A DNA stretch of 14,758 nt from a bacterium UBP18_UBA7526 (lineage in GTDB: Bacteria > UBP18 > UBA7526), in contig DLMW01000003.1 of the NCBI GenBank assembly GCA_002478245.1, positions 1,133 through 15,890 on the forward strand. Reading direction: 5' to 3'. Positions within the stretch are counted from its first letter, which is position 1; each line of letters begins with the position of its first letter. The notes beneath the pieces were generated by a model. That model was not told where the DNA came from. It did no database searches and saw only the letters and a program-made list of their open reading frames with translations. Shown here in pieces: positions 6,455 to 13,007 of this stretch. The translations under genes and the position numbers were made by a program.

Positions 6455-6557
6455 GTTTAGTTGGATTAGGGAAAGTGTGACGGAAAAGGGGAAAGTGGGA
6501 AAGTGAGTGGTCATCAGATTATCGGTATTCGCGTTCTGGGAAAACAACACGAATAAT
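6455..6557 (+). repeat. Direct repeat copy A, just upstream of hicB
   Basis: This purine-rich stretch matches 7080-7166. The core 6472-6503 is identical over 32 bp to 7106-7137. Flanking parts differ by single bases, by a 9-bp local duplication present only in copy B (GTTGGATCAGTTGGA), and by 25 bp (6525-6549) present only in copy A. Both copies end in CGAATAAT, 16 and 31 bp before the start codon of the first gene of a toxin-antitoxin-like pair. Confidence 0.85.
6526..6555 (+). promoter_or_regulatory. Inverted repeat upstream of hicB (candidate operator)
   Basis: TATTCGCGTT (6526-6535) and AACACGAATA (6546-6555) are inverted repeats matching at 9 of 10 positions with a 10-bp spacer, so the half-site centres are 20 bp apart, about two helical turns. 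It ends 5 bp before the hicB ribosome binding site. The left arm and spacer fall in the 25-bp segment missing from the second copy of the surrounding repeat. A role in autoregulation is inferred from location only. Confidence 0.4.
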
Positions 6558-6573
6558 GAAGGAGGTATGAGGA

Positions 6574-6801
6574 ATGAAAAAGTATACTTTTCCGGTCTTG
6601 ATTGAGGAAGACGAGGATGGTTTTCTAATTGCCCAAGTTCCCGATCTTCCAGGTTGTCACACCCAGGCCAAGACCATGGGTAGGCTATTGTCTCGGATTA
6701 AAGAGGCGATAGAGCTCTGTCTGGAAGTGAAGAAGTTGGATAAAGAGAAAGTTTCCCGAAATAGATTTGTTGGCATCCAGCAATTAGAGGTCACTTTGTG
6801 A
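6574..6801 (+). CDS. hicB: HicB-family antitoxin
   Basis: A 75-residue protein with the HicB partial-RNase-H-like fold signature: YTFPVLIEEDEDGFLIAQVPDLPGCHTQA, followed by a helix (GRLLSRIKEAIELCLE). HicB proteins bind and block the HicA mRNA interferase. GGAGG at 6561-6565 lies 8 bp before ATG 6574, a strong ribosome binding site. The protein ends soon after the core domain, and no C-terminal helix-turn-helix or ribbon-helix-helix is visible, so whether this short form binds DNA itself is open. Its stop overlaps the hicA start by four bases (GTGA), the usual translational coupling. Antitoxin-first order is one of the known hic layouts. Confidence 0.9.
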   Translation: MKKYTFPVLIEEDEDGFLIAQVPDLPGCHTQAKTMGRLLSRIKEAIELCLEVKKLDKEKVSRNRFVGIQQLEVTL

Positions 6802-7019
6802 CTAAACTGAGAGTAGCAACTGGCAGAGGAGTATGTAGAAAGTTGAAGAAATTAGGTTTTAAATTGATCAGGCAGAGAGGAAGTCATACTTTCTGGCGTC
6901 ATCCAGATGGTAGAGCTACAGTGGTCCCTATCCATAAGGGAGAGGTTTTGGGAAGAGGACTATTGAGGAGCATCTTGAGAGATATTGAAGTAAGCGTGAA
7001 AGAATTTAATGATTTATAG
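6798..7019 (+). CDS. hicA: HicA-family mRNA interferase toxin
   Basis: A 73-residue protein with the HicA dsRBD-like layout: VATGRGVCRKLKKLGFKLIRQRGSH then FWRHPDGRATVVPIHKGEVLGRGLLRSILRDI. The catalytic histidine of the family is present in the GSH motif (His30), and the VPIH strand (His46) and the C-terminal helix are intact, so the toxin looks functional. HicA cleaves mRNA until bound by HicB. The start is GTG 6798 within the hicB stop (GTGA overlap), which gives the expected N-terminus MTKLRVATG. It lies in the island between the pseudopilin operon and the pilM-like gene. Confidence 0.9.
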   Translation: MTKLRVATGRGVCRKLKKLGFKLIRQRGSHTFWRHPDGRATVVPIHKGEVLGRGLLRSILRDIEVSVKEFNDL

Positions 7020-7079
7020 GGTGAGGAGTTGAAAAAGATCTTTCCATTCAAGACATTGCTTAAGGCCGGAACGCAAAAA

Positions 7080-7166
7080 GTTTAGTTGGATCAGTTGGAT
7101 TAGGAAAAGTGTGACGGAAAAGGGGAAAGTGGGAAAGGGAGCGGTAATCAGGTTATCGCGAATAAT
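7080..7166 (+). repeat. Direct repeat copy B, upstream of the HEPN gene
   Basis: This is the second copy of the repeat at 6455-6557. It has the identical 32-bp core at 7106-7137, a 9-bp internal duplication near 7088-7099, and a precise absence of the 25 bp that hold most of the inverted repeat in copy A. The remaining sequence from hicA to the HEPN start (7020-7197) shows no convincing gene. Confidence 0.85.
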
Positions 7167-7197
7167 AGATAATGGCGAGAAATGTGGTTGAATAATT

Positions 7198-7590
7198 ATG
7201 GAGAAGATGGTAAAATTTTGGTTGGATTCAGCTAAGGAGAACTTTGAGATCGCACAGGATATGTTTAAAACCGGTCACTATGATTATACCGCCTTCTTAT
7301 GTCAGCAGAGCATCGAGATGTTACTCAAAGCAATCATTATCCTAAAAACCAAGGCCACTCCACCCCATCTTCACGATTTAATAATGCTCTCTTCCCAGAC
7401 GGGCTTGAAAATTCCTCTAGAAGTTAGAGATAAATTGAAGGAAATCAATCCTCATTACATTGAGGCTCGTTATTTCCAGGAGCGCTTCAATTCAAAAGTG
7501 TACAACAGGGATAACGCCTCCTCTCTCCTTAAATCTACCCGGGAGATTTTGGAATGGTTTACACAAAAAGTGAACTTGAGATTCTTCTAA
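7198..7590 (+). CDS. HEPN-domain protein (partner of nucleotidyltransferase)
   Basis: A 130-residue, mostly helical protein with the HEPN (PF05168-type) pattern: WLDSAKENFEIAQDMFKTGHYDYTAFLCQQSIEMLLKAIIILK, then HLHDLIMLSSQTGL and the NPHYIEARY segment. HEPN proteins paired with minimal nucleotidyltransferases act as RNase toxins in several systems. The RX4-6H catalytic motif of active HEPN RNases is not visible here; the nearest Arg-His pair has eight residues between. The gene overlaps the downstream nucleotidyltransferase by 37 bp. ATG 7198 is the natural start but has a weak ribosome binding site. A role as a toxin is therefore uncertain, and a non-catalytic binding partner is possible. 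Confidence 0.85.
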   Translation: MEKMVKFWLDSAKENFEIAQDMFKTGHYDYTAFLCQQSIEMLLKAIIILKTKATPPHLHDLIMLSSQTGLKIPLEVRDKLKEINPHYIEARYFQERFNSKVYNRDNASSLLKSTREILEWFTQKVNLRFF

Positions 7591-7901
7591 AACAATTTGT
7601 AGATCTGGCCAGAAAGAGGATACCCATAGAAAGGGTGATTCTCTTTGGTTCCTATGCTTCTGGAAGGCCCAAGGGATACAGCGACATAGATTTAGCGGTG
7701 ATCTCTCCCTATTTTAGAGGTATTAATGGCGTAGAGAGAATAAGGTTGTTGTTAGATTTTGTTCATGCCATCAAGATGCCCAAATTAGTTGATGTTGAGA
7801 CTCTGGGTTATACCCCAGAAGAGTATAAAAAGCCCCTTCGCTATAGTCTACTTGAGGAGATAAAGAGAAAAGGAAAGGTTATCTACGAGGTGAAGGTTTG
7901 A
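7554..7901 (+). CDS. Minimal nucleotidyltransferase (MNT, MntA-like)
   Basis: A 115-residue protein with an intact polymerase-beta-type active site: G32-S33-X10-D44-I-D46 (FGSYASGRPKGYSDIDLAV), the exact GSX10DXD spacing of MntA antitoxins. D80 in KLVDVETL is the likely third metal-binding carboxylate. In MNT-HEPN systems this enzyme adds AMP to its HEPN partner to silence it. It starts at ATG 7554 inside the HEPN gene. Its TGA stop overlaps the TTG start of the pilM-pilN fusion gene (TTGA), so the pair is directly coupled to the secretion or pilus operon downstream. Confidence 0.88.
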   Translation: MVYTKSELEILLKQFVDLARKRIPIERVILFGSYASGRPKGYSDIDLAVISPYFRGINGVERIRLLLDFVHAIKMPKLVDVETLGYTPEEYKKPLRYSLLEEIKRKGKVIYEVKV

Positions 7902-9595
7902 AGAGGATATCTTTATTCAAGCCCTTGCTTAGGGCTAAGGCAGTCCTTGGCCTGGACATCGGAACGAGCACCATAAAGGCTGTCCTATTAAGGGTAACCA
8001 AGGAAGAGGTGGAGCTGGCCAATGCTGGGATGGTGGAGCTCCACCTGGACCCGGTCATGGAGGACAAGGAGAAGCGGGCCCGGGTCATTGAGGGGATAAA
8101 GAGATTACTGGAAGAGAATGAGATAAAGACTAGGGAGGTGGTCACTTGCGTCCCTGGTCAGTCAGTGATCATAAGGCACTTGAGACTTCCTCCTGGAGCC
8201 AGGGAGAGATTGGCCCAGGTGATTAAGTTTGAGGCCCAGAACCAGATCCCCTTCCCCTTAGATAGGGTGGGCATGGACTATCAGGCCCTGCCTGGGAAGG
8301 AAGGGGAAGAGGTAAAGGTCATCTTAGCCGCTATGAAGAGGGAACTCATCGACGACCATCTGGCCCTGATTGAGGAGGCCGGACTAAAGCTAGAGGCCAT
8401 AGACATCTCCTCCCTCTCCCTCTATAATAGCCTCAAGTTTAAGAAACCTCCCAAGGAGGCGGAGGTGGTGGCCTTGATCGATATTGGGGCCACGACTACG
8501 GACATCAGCATCCATCGGGATGGGGTATTAGAGTTCACCCGGAGCGCACCAGTGGCTGGGAATGACCTGACCGAGGCCATCCAGACCAAGCTCAGGGTAT
8601 CTTTCAGTGAGGCAGAGAGGTTGAAGAGGGAGGGGAGGGATGAGATAGCAGATGCCATCTCTCCTATTCTAGAGAACCTATTCGCTGAGATCCGGCGCTC
8701 CCTCAACTACTATAGAAGCCAACCAGAGGGGGCGGAGATTACCAGGGTCATCCTCTCTGGAGGGAGCGCCCAACTAAAGAACTTAGATAAGTTTTTATCC
8801 CAGAGATTGGGGGTTCGACTTGAGATCGCCGATCCCCTATCCCAGATCAAGTATGATCCCACTACCTTTAAGTTGAAGGAGATCCTTCCCTTCTTTAGTG
8901 TAGCTGTGGGATTGGCCCTGAGGGCCATTGGGTTGGGCGAGGTAAGGATAAGCCTCCTTCCCCAGGTGGTGAGGGAGAGGGCGCTCATCCAGGCCAGGAA
9001 GAGGAACCTTTCAGTCGCTGCTGGTCTGGGAGTAGCGATTATTCTCTTCAGTGGTCTTCTCTTCTTACAGAGGCTCCAGCAGAGGGAGGCGAGATTGGCT
9101 CAGGTTGAGGCAGAGTTAGAGAAGATAGCAGGGATTGTTCCCAAGGTGGAGGGGCTAAAGAGGGAGAAGGAAGCGGTGGAGAAGAGGGAAAAGGTCATTA
9201 CGGGATTACTTATTGAGAAAGCAAGATGGCTCGATATTCTATTGGAGATGACCCGGGTCTTTCCCTCCTCTGTCTGGATTCAGAGCCTCTCCCTGCCCAC
9301 CAAGGATAGCGCCAGTATCTCTGCCCAGGCAAGTTCTGTGGAGGCGGTCTCCAACCTCATGGTGAGCCTCAAGAATTCTCCTTATTTCGAAGAGATAGAT
9401 CTGGGGGGCGTATCTACACCAGAAGAGGGTAAAGCGGTTAGCTTCCCTATGAAATGGAGGATTGAAAGGAAGCTAGAGAAGATAGAAGAGAAAAAAGAAG
9501 CTCCCCTTTCTCCAGAAGAGAAACTACCCTCCAAACCTAAGATAGCAGAATTAAGGGAGAGACTTAAAGAGAGGGAAGAGGAGCTGGAGGAGTAG
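7898..9595 (+). CDS. pilM: PilM-PilN fusion (GspL-like assembly-platform protein)
   Basis: Length is 565 residues. Residues 13-345 are an actin-like PilM: phosphate-1 loop LGLDIGTSTIKAVLL (17-31), phosphate-2 loop ALIDIGATTTDISI (192-205) and adenosine-type LSGGSAQL (286-293). Residues 351-355 ISLLP correspond to the INLLP motif by which PilN normally docks into PilM. A membrane helix follows (371-391), then a coiled coil (392-440), a PilN-like periplasmic domain (441-520) and a charged Lys/Glu/Pro tail (521-565). GspL of type II secretion has the same overall layout with a reduced actin-like part. The start is TTG 7898 (overlap TTGA with the MNT stop; GAGGTGAAGG upstream). A stop at 7853-7855 and no other upstream start leave no alternative. 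The gene precedes pilO by 3 bp. Confidence 0.92.
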   Translation: MKRISLFKPLLRAKAVLGLDIGTSTIKAVLLRVTKEEVELANAGMVELHLDPVMEDKEKRARVIEGIKRLLEENEIKTREVVTCVPGQSVIIRHLRLPPGARERLAQVIKFEAQNQIPFPLDRVGMDYQALPGKEGEEVKVILAAMKRELIDDHLALIEEAGLKLEAIDISSLSLYNSLKFKKPPKEAEVVALIDIGATTTDISIHRDGVLEFTRSAPVAGNDLTEAIQTKLRVSFSEAERLKREGRDEIADAISPILENLFAEIRRSLNYYRSQPEGAEITRVILSGGSAQLKNLDKFLSQRLGVRLEIADPLSQIKYDPTTFKLKEILPFFSVAVGLALRAIGLGEVRISLLPQVVRERALIQARKRNLSVAAGLGVAIILFSGLLFLQRLQQREARLAQVEAELEKIAGIVPKVEGLKREKEAVEKREKVITGLLIEKARWLDILLEMTRVFPSSVWIQSLSLPTKDSASISAQASSVEAVSNLMVSLKNSPYFEEIDLGGVSTPEEGKAVSFPMKWRIERKLEKIEEKKEAPLSPEEKLPSKPKIAELRERLKEREEELEE

Positions 9596-9598
9596 AAG

Positions 9599-10138
9599 AT
9601 GAAGCTCAGTCCCCGGGATAGGAAACTACTCATCTTCATGGGGATAGTCATTATCCTAGCCGGAGGCTACTACTTTCTCTATATGGCTCCTGGATCTCCA
9701 GCCAATAGGTGGAGAGAGGTCAATGAGAGGTTGGCGACGAAGGAGGTCCAGCTCAGAGAGGCCCAGGCAGCGGCCAGGATGGAGGAGAGGTTAGAGAAGG
9801 ACTACTTCGAGGCCCAGGCGAGATTAAAGTTTGCCAAGGGGATGCTGCCCAAGGAGGAGGGGCTACCCAAACTATTGAAGGATGTCTATGGGATGGGAAG
9901 GGATTCTGGAGCGACCATTCTCTCCTTCGGCCCGGGAGCCCTCCAACCGAAGGAGTATTATAAGATCAAGCCCATATCCCTGAGCCTGAAGTGTACCCTC
10001 CCTCAGCTGGTGAAGTTTCTCCATAAAATTGAGATGTCGGAGCGGCTACTCGATGTCCAGAGCATGAGTATATCCTCTGATGCTCAAGGGAACCTGAGTG
10101 TTACTCTTCAGTTGGCCACCTTTGTCTACATAGAGTGA
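9599..10138 (+). CDS. pilO: PilO-like (GspM-like) assembly-platform protein
   Basis: A 179-residue bitopic inner-membrane protein: a short cytoplasmic N-terminus (MKLSPRDRKLL), one membrane helix (about 11-30, IFMGIVIILAGGYYFLYMA), a periplasmic coiled coil (36-85), then a ferredoxin-like domain (GLPKLLKDVYGMGRDSGA, YYKIKPISLSLKCTLPQLVKFLHKIE, RLLDVQSMSIS, LSVTLQLATFVYIE). This is the PilO layout. PilO dimerises with PilN to align the pilus machine in the envelope. It starts 3 bp after the PilM-N stop, with GGAG in the preceding stop region, and is almost certainly translated from the same message. Confidence 0.9.
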   Translation: MKLSPRDRKLLIFMGIVIILAGGYYFLYMAPGSPANRWREVNERLATKEVQLREAQAAARMEERLEKDYFEAQARLKFAKGMLPKEEGLPKLLKDVYGMGRDSGATILSFGPGALQPKEYYKIKPISLSLKCTLPQLVKFLHKIEMSERLLDVQSMSISSDAQGNLSVTLQLATFVYIE

Positions 10139-10160
10139 ATAGCGAAGTAACCAGCAAGAT

Positions 10161-10192
10161 GGGTTTATGGTTAATGGTAAACCCCGTTAGGA
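10161..10192 (+). repeat. Hairpin and CCCCGTTAGG element between pilO and the PilP/GspC-like gene
   Basis: GGGTTTA (10161-10167) and TAAACCC (10178-10184) form a perfect 7-bp inverted repeat with a 10-bp loop, with no T-run after it. AACCCCGTTAGGA (10180-10192) resembles TACCCCGTTGGA at 631-642, AATCCCGTTAGA at 11195-11206 and, inverted, 13399-13413. It could be a small dispersed repeat or an RNA processing site inside the operon. Confidence 0.45.
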
Positions 10193-10278
10193 AACTAAAC
10201 AGATATATTCTTAAAGTTCTAGGTTAACAAAGATAATCTACCTTTAGAAGTAGAGGCCTAGTGGTAACGAGGTAAGAA

Positions 10279-11187
10279 ATGGCAGTAGATATTAAGAGGG
10301 TTCTTAGAGGTCTCAAGGAGAGGAAGGAGACCATGCTCGTCTGGGGACTAGGGGCGGTTGCTCTTTGTTTAGGGGCCTTTCTCCTTATCGGTTACATAAG
10401 GGGGATCTCTCCCCCTCCACCTGAGGAGGTAGTGGTCAAAAGAAAGGAGCCTCTGAAGAGCAAGGAGGAGATTATAGAAGAGGCCATCACTAAACTCAAG
10501 GAGGCCCGGAAGATACCTCCCTTCATTGAATATCAGGATATCCTGACCAAGAACCTCTTCCTCCAGTCCAGGATGGCCCGGATTGTGGGGGAGGAGATAG
10601 TGGAAGTGGGAGGTTTTGTCCTAAAGGGAATCTGGAAGGAAGCGGAAAAGGTCGTTGCTTTCATTCAGGATCCTGGAGGCAGGGCCTATCCGGTAAGGGT
10701 TGGCCAGATGATCGGCACCAGTGAAGTGAAGGTAGTAGCCATCGATTACGAGAAACAGAGCGCAACCCTCATGAGCAAGAGCTGGGCGAAGCCCCAGGTC
10801 ATCAGGCTGGCCAGAGAGACCCTGGAGGAGAAGGGTATGATTCTCTTTCGGCCGAGCGAGAAGAAGGAACCAGAGAAACCGGTTACGGAGGAGGAGGCGA
10901 GGAAGGCCATAGCCGAGGCGAAGAAGCGCTTAAGCGATGCCAGTGAGGCTATCCTCACTGCCCGATCTGAGGGGGTGGATACTGATGAGGCTGAGGCTCG
11001 GCGGGATGATGCCAAGATCAAACTTGAGGATGCTCAGGAGGCGATAAGGGAGAAGGATTATAAGAGGGCAAAGGAGCTGGCCAAAAGCGCCCAGGCTCTT
11101 GCCCAGGAGGCGAAGAGGTTGGTCAGCAAGGCAGAGGAGGAAGAAGAGGAAGAAGAGATAGGAAAAGGAGAAAGGGAAGAGGATTAG
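10279..11187 (+). CDS. PilP/GspC-like homology-region protein with a C-terminal helical tail
   Basis: Length is 302 residues. A cytoplasmic basic stretch is followed by a membrane helix (20-39) and a Pro-rich linker (44-48). The homology-region-type beta domain is at about 108-175 (FVLKGIWKEAEKVVAFIQD, RAYPVRVGQMIGTSEVKVVAI, SATLMS). In GspC and PilP this domain contacts the secretin and links it to the inner-membrane platform. A tail unusual for either family follows: residues 203-285 are Ala/Glu/Lys/Arg-rich helices with two similar units (EEARKAIAEAKKRLSDASEA; DEAEARRDDAKIKLEDAQEA), then a Glu run. The membrane-anchored layout is closer to GspC than to lipoprotein PilP. GAGG at 10269-10272 lies six bases before ATG 10279. 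It is separated from pilO by 140 bp. Confidence 0.8.
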   Translation: MAVDIKRVLRGLKERKETMLVWGLGAVALCLGAFLLIGYIRGISPPPPEEVVVKRKEPLKSKEEIIEEAITKLKEARKIPPFIEYQDILTKNLFLQSRMARIVGEEIVEVGGFVLKGIWKEAEKVVAFIQDPGGRAYPVRVGQMIGTSEVKVVAIDYEKQSATLMSKSWAKPQVIRLARETLEEKGMILFRPSEKKEPEKPVTEEEARKAIAEAKKRLSDASEAILTARSEGVDTDEAEARRDDAKIKLEDAQEAIREKDYKRAKELAKSAQALAQEAKRLVSKAEEEEEEEEIGKGEREED

Positions 11188-11188
11188 G

Positions 11189-12097
11189 ATGATGAATCCC
11201 GTTAGACCTTATCGGCATTTATCAATGAGATTAGATAGATTATGGGTCCTAGTGAAAAGGGTAACCATTCTTTTCCCAATCATTGCCTTTACCTTCCTTC
11301 TTACCGTCTCTGCTTTTGCCCTAATCCGTCCCTTAACAAAAGAAGAGCAGAAAGAGCTCAGGAAGCACTATCTGATAGGCAAGAGATACTACAATGCCCA
11401 AGAGGATAAGAAGGCCATTGAGGAGTTTAAAATAGTGCTCGCCTTAGATCCCAGTCACGAGAAAGCCACTATATACCTCTCTGAGAGCCATTATCACCTG
11501 GGAAGGAGATATTATAGAGATAAGGATTATGGAAGGGCGAAGCAAGAGTTTGAGAAAGCCTTGGCTGGGAACCCTAAACACAGGAAGGCGAAAGAGTACC
11601 TAAGCAGATGTCGAACTAAGGTGAAAGTAGAAGTAGCCGAAGGAGTTCCTGAGGAGATAGTAACTGAAGGCCCCCCAGAGAGGATTGTAATCGCAGAAGC
11701 GCCAAAGGAAGAGGAGATTGAGGAAGGGATTGGGGTCCTACCCAGTCCCCTGCCTCCGGGAGCAAAGGTCATCCATTCTACGGATGTGGTGAGCGGGGTG
11801 AAGGCGGAGATGGTCAGGGGGAAGGCGAGGGTGACCATCATCCTCTCTGGTGAGAGGAAGTATACGGTATTGGAGAGGGGCCGGCCCCCCTCCATTATCA
11901 TCGACATCCCTTATACCATAAATACTGTCTCCCTAGAAAGGATTGTGGTCAATCAGGGGGGTGTGAGGACGGTAGAGGTAACCCAGTATCGCCTTGTCCC
12001 GATGGAAGAGACGCGGGTAGTAATAAGACTCTCCCGCTTTAAAGAATACGAGATAAAGAGCAAAGATAATGAAATCTATGTCGAATTTGAGGAATGA
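11189..12097 (+). CDS. Secreted TPR and AMIN-domain protein
   Basis: Length is 302 residues. The hydrophobic segment 26-44 ending VSAFA looks like a signal peptide or anchor. Two tetratricopeptide-like units follow (about 58-91 and 102-135: HYLIGKRYYNAQEDKKAIEEFKIVLALDP-type and GRRYYRDKDYGRAKQEFEKALAGNP), then a Pro/Glu-rich linker (150-190). The AMIN-type beta domain spans 192-300, with the VRGKARVTIILSGERKYTVLE, RPPSIIIDIPYT, VRTVEVTQYR and TRVVIRLSRFKEYEI strands. AMIN domains bind peptidoglycan and occur at the N-terminus of PilQ secretins; here there is no secretin domain. It begins 1 bp after the previous stop, with GAGGATTAGG upstream. ATG 11225 is an alternative start that would leave a more usual signal peptide. 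It is probably a periplasmic scaffold for the secretin or pilus. Confidence 0.82.
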   Translation: MMNPVRPYRHLSMRLDRLWVLVKRVTILFPIIAFTFLLTVSAFALIRPLTKEEQKELRKHYLIGKRYYNAQEDKKAIEEFKIVLALDPSHEKATIYLSESHYHLGRRYYRDKDYGRAKQEFEKALAGNPKHRKAKEYLSRCRTKVKVEVAEGVPEEIVTEGPPERIVIAEAPKEEEIEEGIGVLPSPLPPGAKVIHSTDVVSGVKAEMVRGKARVTIILSGERKYTVLERGRPPSIIIDIPYTINTVSLERIVVNQGGVRTVEVTQYRLVPMEETRVVIRLSRFKEYEIKSKDNEIYVEFEE

Positions 12098-13005
12098 TTA
12101 AAAGGCGGCCTTACTCGTTACCCTTGGGACTGGTATTTTTATTCTTTCCCTCAGTTTTACTTCATGCCCGGGTAGGGGATAGGCCCATGCCTGTAGGAGC
12201 TAGGGTTACGGGAATGGGAGGGGCCTTTGTTGCTGTGGCGGATGATGCCTATGCTTCCTATTATAATCCAGCCGGGCTATCCCAATTAGAAAGAAGAGAA
12301 GGAGCCCTTACCTCTCTGGTAGATGTGTCTACCAGAGACAAATATCTAGACTACAATGACATCGTCATCTATGCCAATCCAGATGAGAGGTATGGCGCCT
12401 GGGCAGGATGGTTTGTGCATAGCGGCTCCCATCAGAAGGGAGCGGAGAGACCAGAGTACTGGTTCTGCTGGTCCTATGGGAAGGAGGTTTTCCGGGGTCT
12501 CTCCTTAGGGGGAAACCTGCGCTATATCTGGGGTAGAACCCGCCATCCCACTGAGAGTGACCAATCCGGTGCTCTCGACCTGGCATTTCTCTATCGGCCA
12601 GTGAGATGGTTCTCAGCTGGGTTATTGGTTCAGGATTTAAATAGACCCCATGACTGGGGTGAGGAGTACCGAACTAACCTCTGTCCGGGGATCGCCTTCC
12701 GCCCGGATAAATTAACCGTCATTGCCTGCGACCTATACGATGCCACAGGAGAGACGGACGATACCTATCACGATGCCAGTCAGGATGTGAATGTGGGATT
12801 TGAGAGATGGCTCACAAAGAAGAAGCAGCTTGCTCTGAGGGGAGGGGCTTACCACATTGGCTCTATGTATAAGGCCTTTACTGGTGGCTTGGGAGTAAGG
12901 TTTGAGATAAAGGAGATTGAGTATCGGTTTGATTATGCCTACTTTGCCCATCAGAAGGGGGATGAGGAGGAGAGGCATTATCTGGGTCTTACGGTTGCTT
13001 TCTAA
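12094..13005 (+). CDS. PorV/UPF0164-like outer-membrane beta-barrel protein
   Basis: Length is 303 residues. A signal peptide (MIKRRPYSLPLGLVFLFFPSVLLHA) precedes the family signature MPVGARVTGMGGAFVAVADDAYASYYNPAGL (32-62). This glycine-rich motif is typical of PorV/PorQ/UPF0164 and FadL-like barrels, which place a hatch-like N-terminus in a barrel. The rest alternates strands and turns and ends in an aromatic residue (YLGLTVAF), as expected for Bam-dependent barrels. ATG 12094 overlaps the previous stop (ATGA), and GAGGA precedes it. In type IX secretion PorV shuttles cargo on the outer membrane, but no other type IX gene is seen, so the call is for the barrel family only. Confidence 0.82.
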   Translation: MIKRRPYSLPLGLVFLFFPSVLLHARVGDRPMPVGARVTGMGGAFVAVADDAYASYYNPAGLSQLERREGALTSLVDVSTRDKYLDYNDIVIYANPDERYGAWAGWFVHSGSHQKGAERPEYWFCWSYGKEVFRGLSLGGNLRYIWGRTRHPTESDQSGALDLAFLYRPVRWFSAGLLVQDLNRPHDWGEEYRTNLCPGIAFRPDKLTVIACDLYDATGETDDTYHDASQDVNVGFERWLTKKKQLALRGGAYHIGSMYKAFTGGLGVRFEIKEIEYRFDYAYFAHQKGDEEERHYLGLTVAF

Positions 13006-13007
13006 AA

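Noticed and set aside
6399..6470. Integron attC-like site (GTTAGGT and GTTGGAT cores near the cassette-like gene pairs)
   Set aside because: No matching RYYYAAC partner cores or foldable attC structure were found, and there is no integrase in the window.
7029..7085. Small frame from TTG reading MKKIFPFKTLLKAGTQKV after GAGGAG
   Set aside because: At 18 codons it runs into the direct repeat, with nothing beyond a fair ribosome binding site to support it.
6455..7166. CRISPR array
   Set aside because: There are only two repeat copies, far apart with genes between, and no regular spacers or cas genes.
12094..13005. Type IX secretion system locus suggested by the PorV-like barrel
   Set aside because: No other type IX gene is present, and PorV/UPF0164-like barrels occur widely outside that system.
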